The notes: generated by a model not told the origin, from the letters alone. 64,000 bases of DNA from UMGS363 sp051881815 (GCA_051881815.1 JBJEQP010000075.1:170411-234410); one strand, 5' to 3'; positions 1 to 8,003 are shown, counted from the first letter of the stretch. A program made the numbers and translations.

Positions 1-373
1 GAGGTACTTCGACAGGCTTTTCGTTTTCATCAATGGCAATGATTATAACATAAGCCGTATTGATAAGCGTTCTGCTTGAATCAAGATTCTCAACATAAGT
101 TTCAACGCATACCTCCATTGAAGTTCTGCCGACATAGGTTATCCTTCCGCAAAGAATAACTGTATCGTTGAGATGTGCAGGCGCTTTGAATGTGAGTGTA
201 TCAACGACGGCTGTTGTAACGTTTCTCCCCGAATGACGGCGGGCAACTACGGACGCTACAATATCTATCCACTCCATTAATCTTCCGCCGAAAAGACGGT
301 TATAGCCGTTCATATCCTTTTGCGTAAGGATCTGAACCTGTTCCGCATACGAATCTTTAACTGTTTTTTCCAT
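1..373 (-). CDS. Acyl-CoA thioesterase, hotdog fold (3' end outside window)
   Basis: The reading frame opens at an ATG at 373 on the minus strand and runs off the left edge, so about 124 residues are visible. The translation contains NRLFGGRLMEWIDIVA near residues 24-39 and RRHSGRNVTTAVVD just after it, the hallmark start of BACH/YciA-type acyl-CoA thioesterases, in which this segment carries the central hotdog helix and catalytic acidic residues. The following strands (FKAPAHLNDTVILCGRITYVGRTSMEV) fit the same fold. Family members hydrolyse cytosolic acyl-CoAs; substrate length cannot be read here. It is divergent from the gene starting at 416, with only 42 bases between them. Function by family, confident; the C-terminus is unseen. 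Confidence 0.85.
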   Translation of the reverse strand, partial: MEKTVKDSYAEQVQILTQKDMNGYNRLFGGRLMEWIDIVASVVARRHSGRNVTTAVVDTLTFKAPAHLNDTVILCGRITYVGRTSMEVCVETYVENLDSSRTLINTAYVIIIAIDENEKPVEVP

Positions 374-415
374 AAAAAGACTTCCTTATTTATTATATTT
401 TGATTTGGTGATATT

Positions 416-1207
416 TTGGACAGAGAAAAATACTTTTATGCTCTTTCAAAGGTTCTTGACGGAGAACACAAAAGAGCAGGCATAGGAACCTACGGAGAAA
501 AGACCGTTCACTCCGTTCTGAAAAACTACTTTGAACCCTTTGAAGACAGCCACGAGCAGAAGATCGGTGGTTTTGTTGCCGACATTGTCGGAGAAAACGG
601 CATCATTGAAATACAGACTGCAGGCTTCGACAAGCTTCGCAAAAAGCTTGCAGCATTTCTTGAAGTCAGCGATGTGACCGTTGTCTATCCGATACCCTTT
701 AACAAGTGGCTTATTCCGATCGACCCCGAAACGGGTAAAGTCGGAAGAAAGCGCAAATCCCCCAAAAAGGGTTCTCCATTCGATATTTTCCCCGAGCTTT
801 ACAAGATAAAGCCGTTTCTTGCGAATGAGCGGCTGCATTTTTGTATCGTTATGCTCGATGTTGAGGAATACCGTCAACCTCCCGAAACAACAGGCTTAAA
901 GCGAGGTCGAAGACGAGGCAGCACACGTTATGACAGAATACCGATAGCATTATGTGACGAGCTGCATTTTGATACCCCTGCCGACTGGCTTTACTTTGTG
1001 CCGAACGTGCCGGAAAGCGAATACACTTCACATGATTTTGCCGAAAAAGCAGGAATACATATTTCACAAGCGCAGCTTGCGCTGAATATTCTGACGGCAC
1101 TCGGAGTCACCGAACGCATCGGCAAAAATGGGAGGAGCTATCTTTACCGTACTGTCATTCAAACAGACGAAGGAATCTTTCCGCCTCACGCTTCAGACGA
1201 GCCGTAG
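416..1207 (+). CDS. Unknown protein with PD-(D/E)XK-like core and C-terminal winged helix
   Basis: 263 residues from a TTG start with a weak GGTGA five bases upstream; no in-frame ATG lies near the N-terminus. I do not recognise a named family. Residues about 50-75 read GGFVADIVGENGIIEIQTAGFDKLRKKL: an Asp, then an E-x-Q after a beta strand, then a Lys-rich helix, which resembles a PD-(D/E)XK nuclease core with EIQ in place of ExK. Residues about 205-245 (HDFAEKAGIHISQAQLALNILTALGVTERIGKNGRSYLYR) look like a winged-helix DNA-binding domain. The middle is basic (GRKRKSPKKGS; GLKRGRRRGS). A DNA- or RNA-acting protein is an inference only. Its 3' end overlaps maf by 53 bases in convergent orientation. 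Confidence 0.6.
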   Translation: MDREKYFYALSKVLDGEHKRAGIGTYGEKTVHSVLKNYFEPFEDSHEQKIGGFVADIVGENGIIEIQTAGFDKLRKKLAAFLEVSDVTVVYPIPFNKWLIPIDPETGKVGRKRKSPKKGSPFDIFPELYKIKPFLANERLHFCIVMLDVEEYRQPPETTGLKRGRRRGSTRYDRIPIALCDELHFDTPADWLYFVPNVPESEYTSHDFAEKAGIHISQAQLALNILTALGVTERIGKNGRSYLYRTVIQTDEGIFPPHASDEP

Positions 1208-1721
1208 GCAGACCTACTACATTGAAATAGTCGCCGCATATCTGTCTTGCAGGAAGGAATCCTTTATCCTGTATCCCATAAGCGCCAGCCTTATCCATCG
1301 GAGAACCTGTCCCGATATAGCTTTCTATCTCTTCCTCGGAAAGCGGATAGAACTCTACCTCGGTCGTTTCGGAAAAGCTCAGGCTTCTACCCTTATAAAA
1401 CAGACAAACGCCTGTGATCACCTTATGGACATTGCCCGAAAGCTCGGTCAGCATTCGCTTCGCGTCAGCCTCATCGTGAGGCTTTCCGTAAACGCAGCCG
1501 TTAAAGACAACTATCGTATCGCACCCGATAACAAGCGAATCCTTGTGTTCTTTTGCTATATACGCAGCCTTCTTTACAGCAAGGAATTCTGCGCTCTGCT
1601 CGGCAGGGATCTCCTCGGGTATTGTTTCGTCCACGTCGGACGGCATACATTCAAACTCATCAAATACGCTTGCAAGAAGCTCTTTCCTTCTTGGCGAAGC
1701 GGAGGCAAGAATAACGTTCAT
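1155..1721 (-). CDS. maf: Maf family nucleoside triphosphate pyrophosphatase
   Basis: 188 residues, usual Maf length. The N-terminus MNVILASASPRRKELLA is the diagnostic Maf motif (SxSPRR), followed by SDVDE near residue 30 and IGCDTIVVFNG near residue 67, which supply the conserved metal- and nucleotide-binding acidic residues. Maf proteins hydrolyse non-canonical or modified NTPs (dTTP/UTP or CTP/pseudo-UTP subfamilies) to monophosphates and limit their incorporation; overexpression inhibits septation in Bacillus subtilis. The start lies 33 bases from the divergent acetyltransferase start at 1755. The C-terminal LPTARLKREAERFLRLFE overlaps the 3' end of the gene on the other strand. Confidence 0.93.
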   Translation of the reverse strand: MNVILASASPRRKELLASVFDEFECMPSDVDETIPEEIPAEQSAEFLAVKKAAYIAKEHKDSLVIGCDTIVVFNGCVYGKPHDEADAKRMLTELSGNVHKVITGVCLFYKGRSLSFSETTEVEFYPLSEEEIESYIGTGSPMDKAGAYGIQDKGFLPARQICGDYFNVVGLPTARLKREAERFLRLFE

Positions 1722-1754
1722 TTATACATTCCTTTCCAAAAGAGGTATTTTACA

Positions 1755-2174
1755 ATGATAATAAAAGCTTATAACAAACTCCCCGAAGAAGCACGTTTCA
1801 TACGTCAGACTGTTTTTGTCGAGGAACAAGGCTTTAAGGAAGAATTTGATACAACCGACAACGCAGCTATTCATGCGGTCGGATTTATTGACGACGCAGC
1901 CGCCGCAACAGGAAGGATTTTTCCGTCGGGAGAAACCGACGCTTACTGTCTTGGTAGGCTTGCGGTAATGAAAAAATTCCGAAAAAACGGTTTGGGAAGC
2001 GCTGTACTTGGTTTTCTTGAAAATGAAGCTTTAATACGAGGTGCTTCAAAGATCATTCTTCATGCGCAGATACAAGCACAGCCGTTCTATGAGAAGAACG
2101 GCTACACTATCGAAGGCGAACCATTTCTTGAAGAATCCGCACCGCACATCACAATGGTAAAAATGCTGAAATAA
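1755..2174 (+). CDS. GNAT family N-acetyltransferase
   Basis: 139 residues from the ATG at 1755. The frame is open further upstream, but that part is antisense to maf and is rejected. An AGAGG lies at 1741-1745. The sequence fits the ElaA-like GNAT group: FIRQTVFVEEQGF at about residues 15-27, strand 4 LGRLAVMKKFRKNGLGSAVL carrying the R-x-x-G-x-G/A-type acetyl-CoA pyrophosphate loop (RKNGLG), and the late FYEKNGYTIEGEPF motif. It transfers an acetyl group from acetyl-CoA to an unknown amine. It converges on mntP with four bases between the stops. Confidence 0.88.
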   Translation: MIIKAYNKLPEEARFIRQTVFVEEQGFKEEFDTTDNAAIHAVGFIDDAAAATGRIFPSGETDAYCLGRLAVMKKFRKNGLGSAVLGFLENEALIRGASKIILHAQIQAQPFYEKNGYTIEGEPFLEESAPHITMVKMLK

Positions 2175-2178
2175 ATAA

Positions 2179-2757
2179 TCAGAAATTTATAATGCCGAGA
2201 TGTTCGAGAAGTATCTTTGCGCCCATAAGCACAAGGATAAGTCCTCCGACAAGCTCGGCTTTGCTTTTGTACTTGCTGCCGAACTTATTTCCGATAACAA
2301 CGCCGATCATTGAAAGAATAAATGTTGTCACACCGATTATTGAGATAGCCGACCAGATATTTACACTCAAAAACGCAAATGTTATTCCGACAGCAAGAGC
2401 GTCAATGCTTGTTGCAACGGCAAGAACAAGAAGCTCCTTGATATCAAGCCTGTCTTCCTCCTGCTTATCCTCGGCATTCCATTCCTTTATAGCTTCGATC
2501 ACCATTTTTCCGCCAATAAAGCCGAGCAGCACAAAAGCTATCCAATGGTCTATCTTTGTGATATACTTTTCAAAGCCTATTCCGAGAAAATATCCTATCA
2601 GCGGCATAAGTGCCTGAAAGCCGCCGAAGAAAAGTGCAATTACTCCTGCGTGTTTAAAATTGACCTTTCCACGCATATTGAGTCCCTTGCAGACAGAAAC
2701 CGCAAATGCGTCCATTGAAAGTCCGACTCCGATCAGAAAAAGCTCAACAAATCCCAT
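2179..2757 (-). CDS. mntP: Putative manganese efflux pump MntP
   Basis: 192 residues, usual family length, hydrophobic throughout with about six membrane segments arranged as two related halves. The first half carries GLSMDAFAVSVCKG near residue 13 and the second ATSIDALAVGITFAF near residue 115; the conserved Asp in each repeat is needed for Mn2+ export in characterised MntP. The start ATG follows AAGGAG with seven bases spacing. The approximately 300-base leader holds a strong promoter, a yybP-ykoY (Mn2+) riboswitch and an intrinsic terminator, which independently supports a manganese role. A strong call. Confidence 0.93.
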   Translation of the reverse strand: MGFVELFLIGVGLSMDAFAVSVCKGLNMRGKVNFKHAGVIALFFGGFQALMPLIGYFLGIGFEKYITKIDHWIAFVLLGFIGGKMVIEAIKEWNAEDKQEEDRLDIKELLVLAVATSIDALAVGITFAFLSVNIWSAISIIGVTTFILSMIGVVIGNKFGSKYKSKAELVGGLILVLMGAKILLEHLGIINF

Positions 2758-2772
2758 AATAATTCTCCTTAT

Positions 2773-2808
2773 AAATAAAAAAACTTATGTCCGTCTGCGG
2801 TACATAAG
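2773..2808 (-). terminator. Intrinsic terminator in the mntP leader (riboswitch expression platform)
   Basis: On the minus strand CTTATGT-A-CCG-CAGA-CGG-ACATAAG (arms at 2808-2802 and 2790-2784) is followed by TTTTTTTATT, ending just before the mntP ribosome site. The left arm CTTATGT is repeated exactly at 2900-2894, in the 3' strand of the proposed riboswitch P1 helix, so the terminator's right arm has two possible partners. Confidence 0.85.
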
Positions 2809-2894
2809 CCATATAAAAAGGGCGCAGATGTACAGCAAACAAAGTAACGCCAATATTGCTTTTACGCAAAGATCAGCTTTTCTCTAAAGCTATA

Positions 2895-3012
2895 CATAAG
2901 TCTTGTCAAGAAAAAAACATTCCCGTCCGAACCGGGCAGATATTGCCGGTATGTCGATCCGAACACGCTGAATTCGCCCAAAAGCAAAAGCGGCGCTGAC
3001 TACTCCCCTATG
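2895..3012 (-). promoter_or_regulatory. yybP-ykoY Mn2+-sensing riboswitch aptamer
   Basis: Read on the minus strand, the element opens with CATAGGGGAGTAGTC, matching the conserved GGGGAGUAG of this riboswitch class, contains a GACATAC segment in the middle, and closes with GACAAGACTTATG, matching the conserved CAAGAC next to P1. CATAGG at the 5' end pairs with CTTATG at the 3' end (six pairs including one G-U) to form P1. Known members bind Mn2+ and control Mn exporters, as here upstream of mntP. The internal helices were judged by eye only. Confidence 0.88.
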
Positions 3013-3020
3013 AATATGAG

Positions 3021-3059
3021 ATCAAAGGCAATAACACTCATTCGTTTATTGCCTTTGAT
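3021..3059 (-). other. Strong 14-bp hairpin between the mntP promoter and the riboswitch
   Basis: ATCAAAGGCAATAA (3059-3046 read on minus) pairs perfectly with TTATTGCCTTTGAT (3034-3021) around an 11-base loop. No U-tract follows, so it is not a terminator. It starts only about two bases after the -10 box and therefore makes the very 5' end of the transcript double-stranded; a 5' stability cap or a dyad operator are both possible. Confidence 0.7.
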
Positions 3060-3060
3060 T

Positions 3061-3089
3061 ATTTTACAATATATGCCGGTGCTTGTCAA
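3061..3089 (-). promoter_or_regulatory. Sigma-A promoter of mntP
   Basis: Minus strand TTGACA (3089-3084), 17-base spacer, TAAAAT (3066-3061). The -35 box is perfect and the -10 box has one mismatch. Confidence 0.85.
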
Positions 3090-3114
3090 GTCATTTTATG
3101 CGAAAAATTTATAA

Positions 3115-4452
3115 TTATTCTTCAACAGACCTATTTTGCATTGCAGGATGTCCGAGAAGTCTGATAATAAGAGGAATTACCATAAGCACCCACACGATCG
3201 GTTCCGAAAGGATTATTCCCATATATCCTATCCTCGGTGTAAGAAGAATAACAACTCCAACCTTTCCGATAAGCTCTATGGCACTCGAAACTATCGGCGT
3301 TTTTCGCACAGCAAGTCCCTGCAGAGCATTTCGAAAAATTGATATGACAGCTGTCACACAGTAAAGTATGCAGTTAATACGAAGATAAAGCGCTGCCGTG
3401 TCGATTATCTCGGGAACATCGGTCGAGGTTATGAATCGCAGAAGCGGCGGCGCAAAGCTGTAAATGAAAACTATAAGCAGCGCACACCATATCCACGAAT
3501 AAAGCACGGAGAGAAAAACTCCCCTTCGTATCCTTCCGTATTTTTCTGCGCCGTAATTCTGTGCGCAGTACGCAGCCATTGTCATTCCGAAAACTGCAAA
3601 CGGCATCATAAATAAGCTTGTCAGCTTTCTTGCTGCTGTATGTGCAACGATGATATTCGTACCGAAGGTGTTGATCGAGCTTTGAAGTGCGACTGTGCCG
3701 AACGCAACGAAGCTGTTCATAAATCCCATCGAAAGTCCGCTGCCCATAAGATCCTTGACCATATTTCCCGAGAGTGTAAAGTCTTCTGCATTTACACGCA
3801 GCATTCTGTATTTTTTAAACATATACACGAAGCAAAGTACAGCGGAAACGATCTGTGAGATTATCGTTGCATAAGCTGCACCTTCAACGCCCATTCCGAC
3901 CTTTGCAATAAAGATAAAATCAAGAGCAACATTGAAAACGGACGAGATTATAAGGAAAATAAGCGGAGTTATCGTATCTCCTACCGCTCTTAAAATGCTT
4001 GCGCAAACGTTATATGCCATCGAAGCAGTCATACCGAGAAGTATTACCCTTGCATAAGCATAGGCATTTTCATAATGCTCGGACGGGATATTCAGCGCTG
4101 TGAATATCTGCGGCAGGAACACAACGCTCAAAACGGTCAGCACTACCGAAACCGAAACTCCGAGCATAAGCGTATGAGCAACGGCACTGCGAAGCTTCTT
4201 TTCGTCCTTTGCGCCAAAGCTTTGCGCTGTGACAACTGCAAAGCCGTTCGTAAGTCCGATAAGAAAGCCAACGATAAGGTCATTCAGCGTTGATGTCGAA
4301 CCGACAGCCGCAAGAGCATTGTTTCCGAGTGTATTTCCCACGATATAAACATCCGCAAAGCTGTATAGAAGCTGGAATATATTTCCTATTGCAAGCGGTA
4401 TTGCAAATGTGATGATAAGCTTGCCGATTTTTCCTTTTGTCAGATCTTTCAT
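3115..4452 (-). CDS. MATE family efflux transporter
   Basis: 445 residues and about 12 hydrophobic segments. The N-terminus MKDLTKGKIGKLIITFAIPLAIGNIFQLLYSFADVYIVGNTLG is typical of the DinF/NorM-like MATE branch, and a second-half counterpart occurs near residue 230 (GLSMGFMNSFVAFGTVALQSSINTFG). MATE proteins export drugs or metabolites in exchange for Na+ or H+; the substrate is unknown. The ATG at 4452 is chosen because AGGTGA lies at a proper distance upstream, overlapping the alternative in-frame GTG at 4461. It stands alone, divergent from pflB. Confidence 0.92.
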   Translation of the reverse strand: MKDLTKGKIGKLIITFAIPLAIGNIFQLLYSFADVYIVGNTLGNNALAAVGSTSTLNDLIVGFLIGLTNGFAVVTAQSFGAKDEKKLRSAVAHTLMLGVSVSVVLTVLSVVFLPQIFTALNIPSEHYENAYAYARVILLGMTASMAYNVCASILRAVGDTITPLIFLIISSVFNVALDFIFIAKVGMGVEGAAYATIISQIVSAVLCFVYMFKKYRMLRVNAEDFTLSGNMVKDLMGSGLSMGFMNSFVAFGTVALQSSINTFGTNIIVAHTAARKLTSLFMMPFAVFGMTMAAYCAQNYGAEKYGRIRRGVFLSVLYSWIWCALLIVFIYSFAPPLLRFITSTDVPEIIDTAALYLRINCILYCVTAVISIFRNALQGLAVRKTPIVSSAIELIGKVGVVILLTPRIGYMGIILSEPIVWVLMVIPLIIRLLGHPAMQNRSVEE

Positions 4453-4890
4453 AAACTTCACCTATGCAAAATTAAAAGCAGCACCTCAAATAAGTGCTTT
4501 TTTACTGATTTCAAAAATATATATGATTTTATCACAGGCAAAATATCTTTTATTGCAGATAAACAGGATTTTTTGTAAAATAATTTTGGCTTATACGTTT
4601 TCGCAGGAAAAGTATTACAAACTGTAAAAACATAAATGCGTATACATATACTATTTATAAAGCAATATACCATTTATGTATATTTTATGATCCATTTATA
4701 TTAATTTTTCCAAAATCATCCGATTTTTTGAAGTGATATATATAAATTTATATGTATTATGTATCAAAAAACAGTTGAAATTTATAAAAATTGTGTTATA
4801 ATATAATTGTAAACAAAAAAGAATCAGCCCGAACAAAAAAATTCAATTTGGTTTTGGCTGACGAATTTAAATAACAGGAGGAATTTACAC
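4453..4890. other. Divergent intergenic region between the MATE gene and pflB
   Basis: AT-rich, no gene. At 4479-4504 the plus strand reads AGCACctcaaataaGTGCTTTTTT, the shape of an intrinsic terminator; on the minus strand the same hairpin sits in the MATE 5' leader. The right part carries the pflB promoter (4775-4802) and a leader hairpin (CAGCC at 4825-4829 with GGCTG at 4856-4860) just before the pflB ribosome site. No clear promoter was found for the MATE gene. Confidence 0.6.
4775..4802 (+). promoter_or_regulatory. pflB promoter
   Basis: TTGAAA (4775-4780), 16-base spacer, TATAAT (4797-4802). The start of transcription would fall near 4810, leaving a leader of about 80 bases. Confidence 0.72.
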
Positions 4891-7185
4891 ATGGTTAATT
4901 TTGATCAGTGGAACGGCTTCGAAGGCAGACTTTGGAAAGAACAGATCGATGTCAGAGATTTTATTCAGAAGAACTATACACCTTATGACGGTGATGAGTC
5001 TTTCCTTGCAGGCCCTACAGAAGCTACAAACAAGCTCTGGGGCAAGCTCCAGGAACTTATGATCGAACAGCGTAACAAGGGCGGCGTTCTCGACTGCGAA
5101 ACAGAGGTTGTAACAGGTCTTACAGCTTACGGCCCCGGATACATCGACGAATCCATGAAGGATCTTGAAAAAGTTGTTGGTCTTCAGACTGACAAGCCTC
5201 TCAAAAGAGCATTCATGCCTTACGGCGGTATCAAGATGGCACAGCAGGCTGCTGAAAGCTACGGCTACAAGGTTAACCCCAAGTACGATCAGATCTTCAA
5301 CGAGTATCACAAGACACATAATCAGGGTGTTTTCGACGCTTACACACCCGAGATCAGAGCTGCTCGTAACAGCCACATCATCACAGGTCTTCCCGATACA
5401 TACGGACGCGGACGTATCGTAGGCGACTACAGAAGAGTTGCTCTTTACGGTGTAGATCACCTCATCAAGATGAAGGAAGCAGACAAGGCTAACTGCGGCG
5501 ACGGCACAATGACTGATGACATTATCCGCCTCAGAGAAGAGATCACAGATCAGATCAAGGCTCTCCAGGGCATGAAGAAGATGGCTGAGATCTACGGCTT
5601 CGATATCTCCCAGCCTGCAAAGAACGCAAAAGAAGCAGTTCAGTGGCTCTACTTCGGCTACCTCGCTGCTATCAAGACACAGAACGGCGCTGCAATGTCC
5701 GTTGGTCGTGTATCCACATTCCTTGACATTTACATTGAAAGAGATATCAAGGCAGGAATCCTCACAGAATCCGAAGCTCAGGAACTCATCGACCACATGG
5801 TTATGAAGTTCAGAATGGTTAAGTTCGCAAGAATTCCTTCCTACAACGAGCTCTTCTCCGGTGACCCTGTATGGGCTACACTTGAAGTTGCAGGTATCGG
5901 CATGGACGGACGTTCAATGGTTACAAAGAATGATTTCCGTTTCCTCCATACTCTCGAAAACATGGGACCTTCTCCCGAGCCTAACCTCACAGTTCTCTAT
6001 TCTTCCGCTCTTCCTGAAACATTCAAGAAGTATGCTGCAAAGATCTCTATCGACACAAGCTCGATCCAGTATGAGAACGACGATATCATGAAGCCTGTAT
6101 GGGGCGATGACTACTCCATCTGCTGCTGCGTATCCGCTACACAGACAGGTAAGGAGATCCAGTTCTTCGGTGCTCGTGCAAACCTCGCAAAGGCTCTTCT
6201 CTATGCTATCAACGGCGGTGTTGACGAAAAGCTCGGCGTTCAGGTCGGACCCGCTTACCAGAAGATCACTTCCGAATACCTTGATTATGATGAGGTTATC
6301 AAGAAGTACACAGTTATGCTCGATTGGCTTGCAGGACTCTATGTAAATACACTTAACCTTATCCACTATATGCACGATAAGTACTACTACGAAGCTGCTG
6401 AAATGGCTCTTATCGACACAGATGTAAGACGTACATTTGCAACAGGTATCGCAGGCTTCTCACACGTTATCGACTCCCTCTCCGCTATCAAGTACGCAAA
6501 GGTAAAGGTTATCCGCGGCGATGTTGATATCAAGAACAAGAAGGGTGAGGTTATCGGCGTAGCAAAGGATGTTGCTCTTGATTATGAGATCGAAGGTGAC
6601 TTCCCGAAGTACGGCAACGACGACGACAGAGCAGACGAGATCGGCGTATGGCTCCTTAAGACATTCCTTGATATGATCAAGAAGAGACACACATACAGAA
6701 ATTCCGAGCCTACAACATCTATCCTTACTATTACCTCCAACGTTGTTTACGGTAAGGCTACAGGTGCTCTTCCTGACGGACGTAAGGCAGGCGCTCCGTT
6801 CGCTCCGGGTGCTAACCCATCCTATGGTGCAGAACAGAACGGTCTTGTTGCATCCCTTAACTCCACAGCTAAGCTTCCTTACGTTTGGGCTCTCGACGGT
6901 ATTTCCAATACACAGTCCATGAACCCTGAAGCTCTCGGAAACAACAAGTCTGAAAGAATCGACAACCTCGTTGCTGTTATGGACGGTTACTTTGATCAGG
7001 GTGCTCACCACCTCAACGTAAACGTATTTGGCAGAGAGCTTCTCGAAAAGATCAAGGCTGATCCGAAGAACCCTGAATACGCTAACTTCACTATCCGTGT
7101 ATCCGGTTACGCTGTACGTTTTGTAGACCTCACACCTGAACAGCAGGATGACGTTATCTCCAGAACATTCCACGCTTCCAGATAA
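4891..7185 (+). CDS. pflB: Formate C-acetyltransferase (pyruvate formate-lyase)
   Basis: 764 residues, close to the 760 of Escherichia coli PflB. It converts pyruvate and CoA to acetyl-CoA and formate by a glycyl-radical mechanism in the anaerobic cytosol. The active-site cysteine pair is present in DDYSICCCVSATQTG (Cys 411-413, three cysteines in a row instead of the usual two), and the radical glycine is Gly739 in IRVSGYAVRFVDL near the C-terminus. The start ATG follows AGGAGG. Codon usage is strongly biased (GAC, AAG, GTT, CTC), as expected for a highly expressed fermentative enzyme. The activase pflA follows after a hairpin. Confidence 0.98.
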   Translation: MVNFDQWNGFEGRLWKEQIDVRDFIQKNYTPYDGDESFLAGPTEATNKLWGKLQELMIEQRNKGGVLDCETEVVTGLTAYGPGYIDESMKDLEKVVGLQTDKPLKRAFMPYGGIKMAQQAAESYGYKVNPKYDQIFNEYHKTHNQGVFDAYTPEIRAARNSHIITGLPDTYGRGRIVGDYRRVALYGVDHLIKMKEADKANCGDGTMTDDIIRLREEITDQIKALQGMKKMAEIYGFDISQPAKNAKEAVQWLYFGYLAAIKTQNGAAMSVGRVSTFLDIYIERDIKAGILTESEAQELIDHMVMKFRMVKFARIPSYNELFSGDPVWATLEVAGIGMDGRSMVTKNDFRFLHTLENMGPSPEPNLTVLYSSALPETFKKYAAKISIDTSSIQYENDDIMKPVWGDDYSICCCVSATQTGKEIQFFGARANLAKALLYAINGGVDEKLGVQVGPAYQKITSEYLDYDEVIKKYTVMLDWLAGLYVNTLNLIHYMHDKYYYEAAEMALIDTDVRRTFATGIAGFSHVIDSLSAIKYAKVKVIRGDVDIKNKKGEVIGVAKDVALDYEIEGDFPKYGNDDDRADEIGVWLLKTFLDMIKKRHTYRNSEPTTSILTITSNVVYGKATGALPDGRKAGAPFAPGANPSYGAEQNGLVASLNSTAKLPYVWALDGISNTQSMNPEALGNNKSERIDNLVAVMDGYFDQGAHHLNVNVFGRELLEKIKADPKNPEYANFTIRVSGYAVRFVDLTPEQQDDVISRTFHASR

Positions 7186-7213
7186 ATTATCGGCGTAGGT
7201 CAGTAAATAATAT

Positions 7214-7247
7214 AGTGGCAGGCGAAGCGATTTGCCTGCCACTTTTT
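7214..7247 (+). terminator. Intercistronic terminator between pflB and pflA
   Basis: AGTGGCAGGC (7214-7223) pairs perfectly with GCCTGCCACT (7234-7243) and is followed by TTTT. It probably lets only part of pflB transcription reach pflA, matching the low activase-to-lyase ratio required. Confidence 0.85.
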
Positions 7248-7265
7248 CTAAAAGGAAGTGGAAAT

Positions 7266-8003
7266 ATGAATGAAATAAAAGGTATGATACACTCTATCGA
7301 AAGCTTCGGTTCGGCTGACGGCCCCGGAGTTCGATACATTTTCTTCTTAAAGGGCTGCCCGATGCGCTGCAAATACTGCCACAATCCCGACACTTGGGGT
7401 TCATCCGCACTTCTCGAAGAGCTTACACCGCAGCAAGCTTATGAAAAAGCTGCACGTTATAAGCCTTACTGGAAAAACGGCGGCGGTATCACAGTCAGCG
7501 GCGGCGAAGCACTTCTCCAAATAGATTTTGTAACAGAGCTTTTCAAGATCGCAAAAGAGCACGGCGTAAACACCTGCCTTGACACATCGGGACAGCCATT
7601 CACACGTTCCGAGCCGAAATTCTCCAAGTTTAAGGAGCTTATCAAGTACACAGACCTTTTCCTGCTCGACATAAAAGAGATCGACAACGAAAAGCACAAG
7701 GAGCTGACGGGCTGCTCAAATGAGAGCATTCTCGACTTTGCAAGATTTCTCTCCGACGAGGGCAAGAATATGTGGATACGCTATGTTCTTGTTCCGACTG
7801 TTACAAATGACAAAGAAGACCTTGAAAAGACAAGAGCTTTCATCGACACGCTGAAAACCGTTGAACGTGTTGAGGTTCTCCCCTATCATACTCTCGGCGT
7901 TTTCAAGTGGGAAAATCTCGGCATAAAATACGGACTTGAGGGCGTTCCAACGCCAACCTCCGAAGAAGTAAAGGAAGCCAAAGAGATACTCGGCGCACTT
8001 TAA
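7266..8003 (+). CDS. pflA: Pyruvate formate-lyase-activating enzyme (radical SAM)
   Basis: 245 residues from the ATG at 7266; AAAGGAAGTG lies upstream, and the longer open frame would start inside the terminator hairpin. The radical SAM cluster motif is GCPMRCKYCHNPDTW near residues 29-43 (CxxxCxxC), preceded by SFGSADGPGVRYIFFLKG. GGITVSGGEAL near residues 76-86 is the SAM-binding GGE segment. It uses SAM and a 4Fe-4S cluster to place the radical on Gly739 of PflB. Length matches E. coli PflA (246). Placement directly after pflB is standard. Confidence 0.97.
   Translation: MNEIKGMIHSIESFGSADGPGVRYIFFLKGCPMRCKYCHNPDTWGSSALLEELTPQQAYEKAARYKPYWKNGGGITVSGGEALLQIDFVTELFKIAKEHGVNTCLDTSGQPFTRSEPKFSKFKELIKYTDLFLLDIKEIDNEKHKELTGCSNESILDFARFLSDEGKNMWIRYVLVPTVTNDKEDLEKTRAFIDTLKTVERVEVLPYHTLGVFKWENLGIKYGLEGVPTPTSEEVKEAKEILGAL

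Noticed and set aside
1128..1754. Long upstream extension of the plus-strand acetyltransferase frame
   Set aside because: It is antisense to maf, whose protein is clearly conserved; a good ATG at 1755 starts the GNAT domain.
4793..4817. Possible Rex operator at the pflB promoter (TTGTGTTATAATATAATTG / TTGTAAACAA)
   Set aside because: Only partial half-sites with wrong spacing; it does not fit the Rex consensus well enough.
4885..5796. 303-codon minus-strand frame opposite pflB
   Set aside because: Shadow of pflB; Cys/Val/Leu-rich composition produced by its biased codons.
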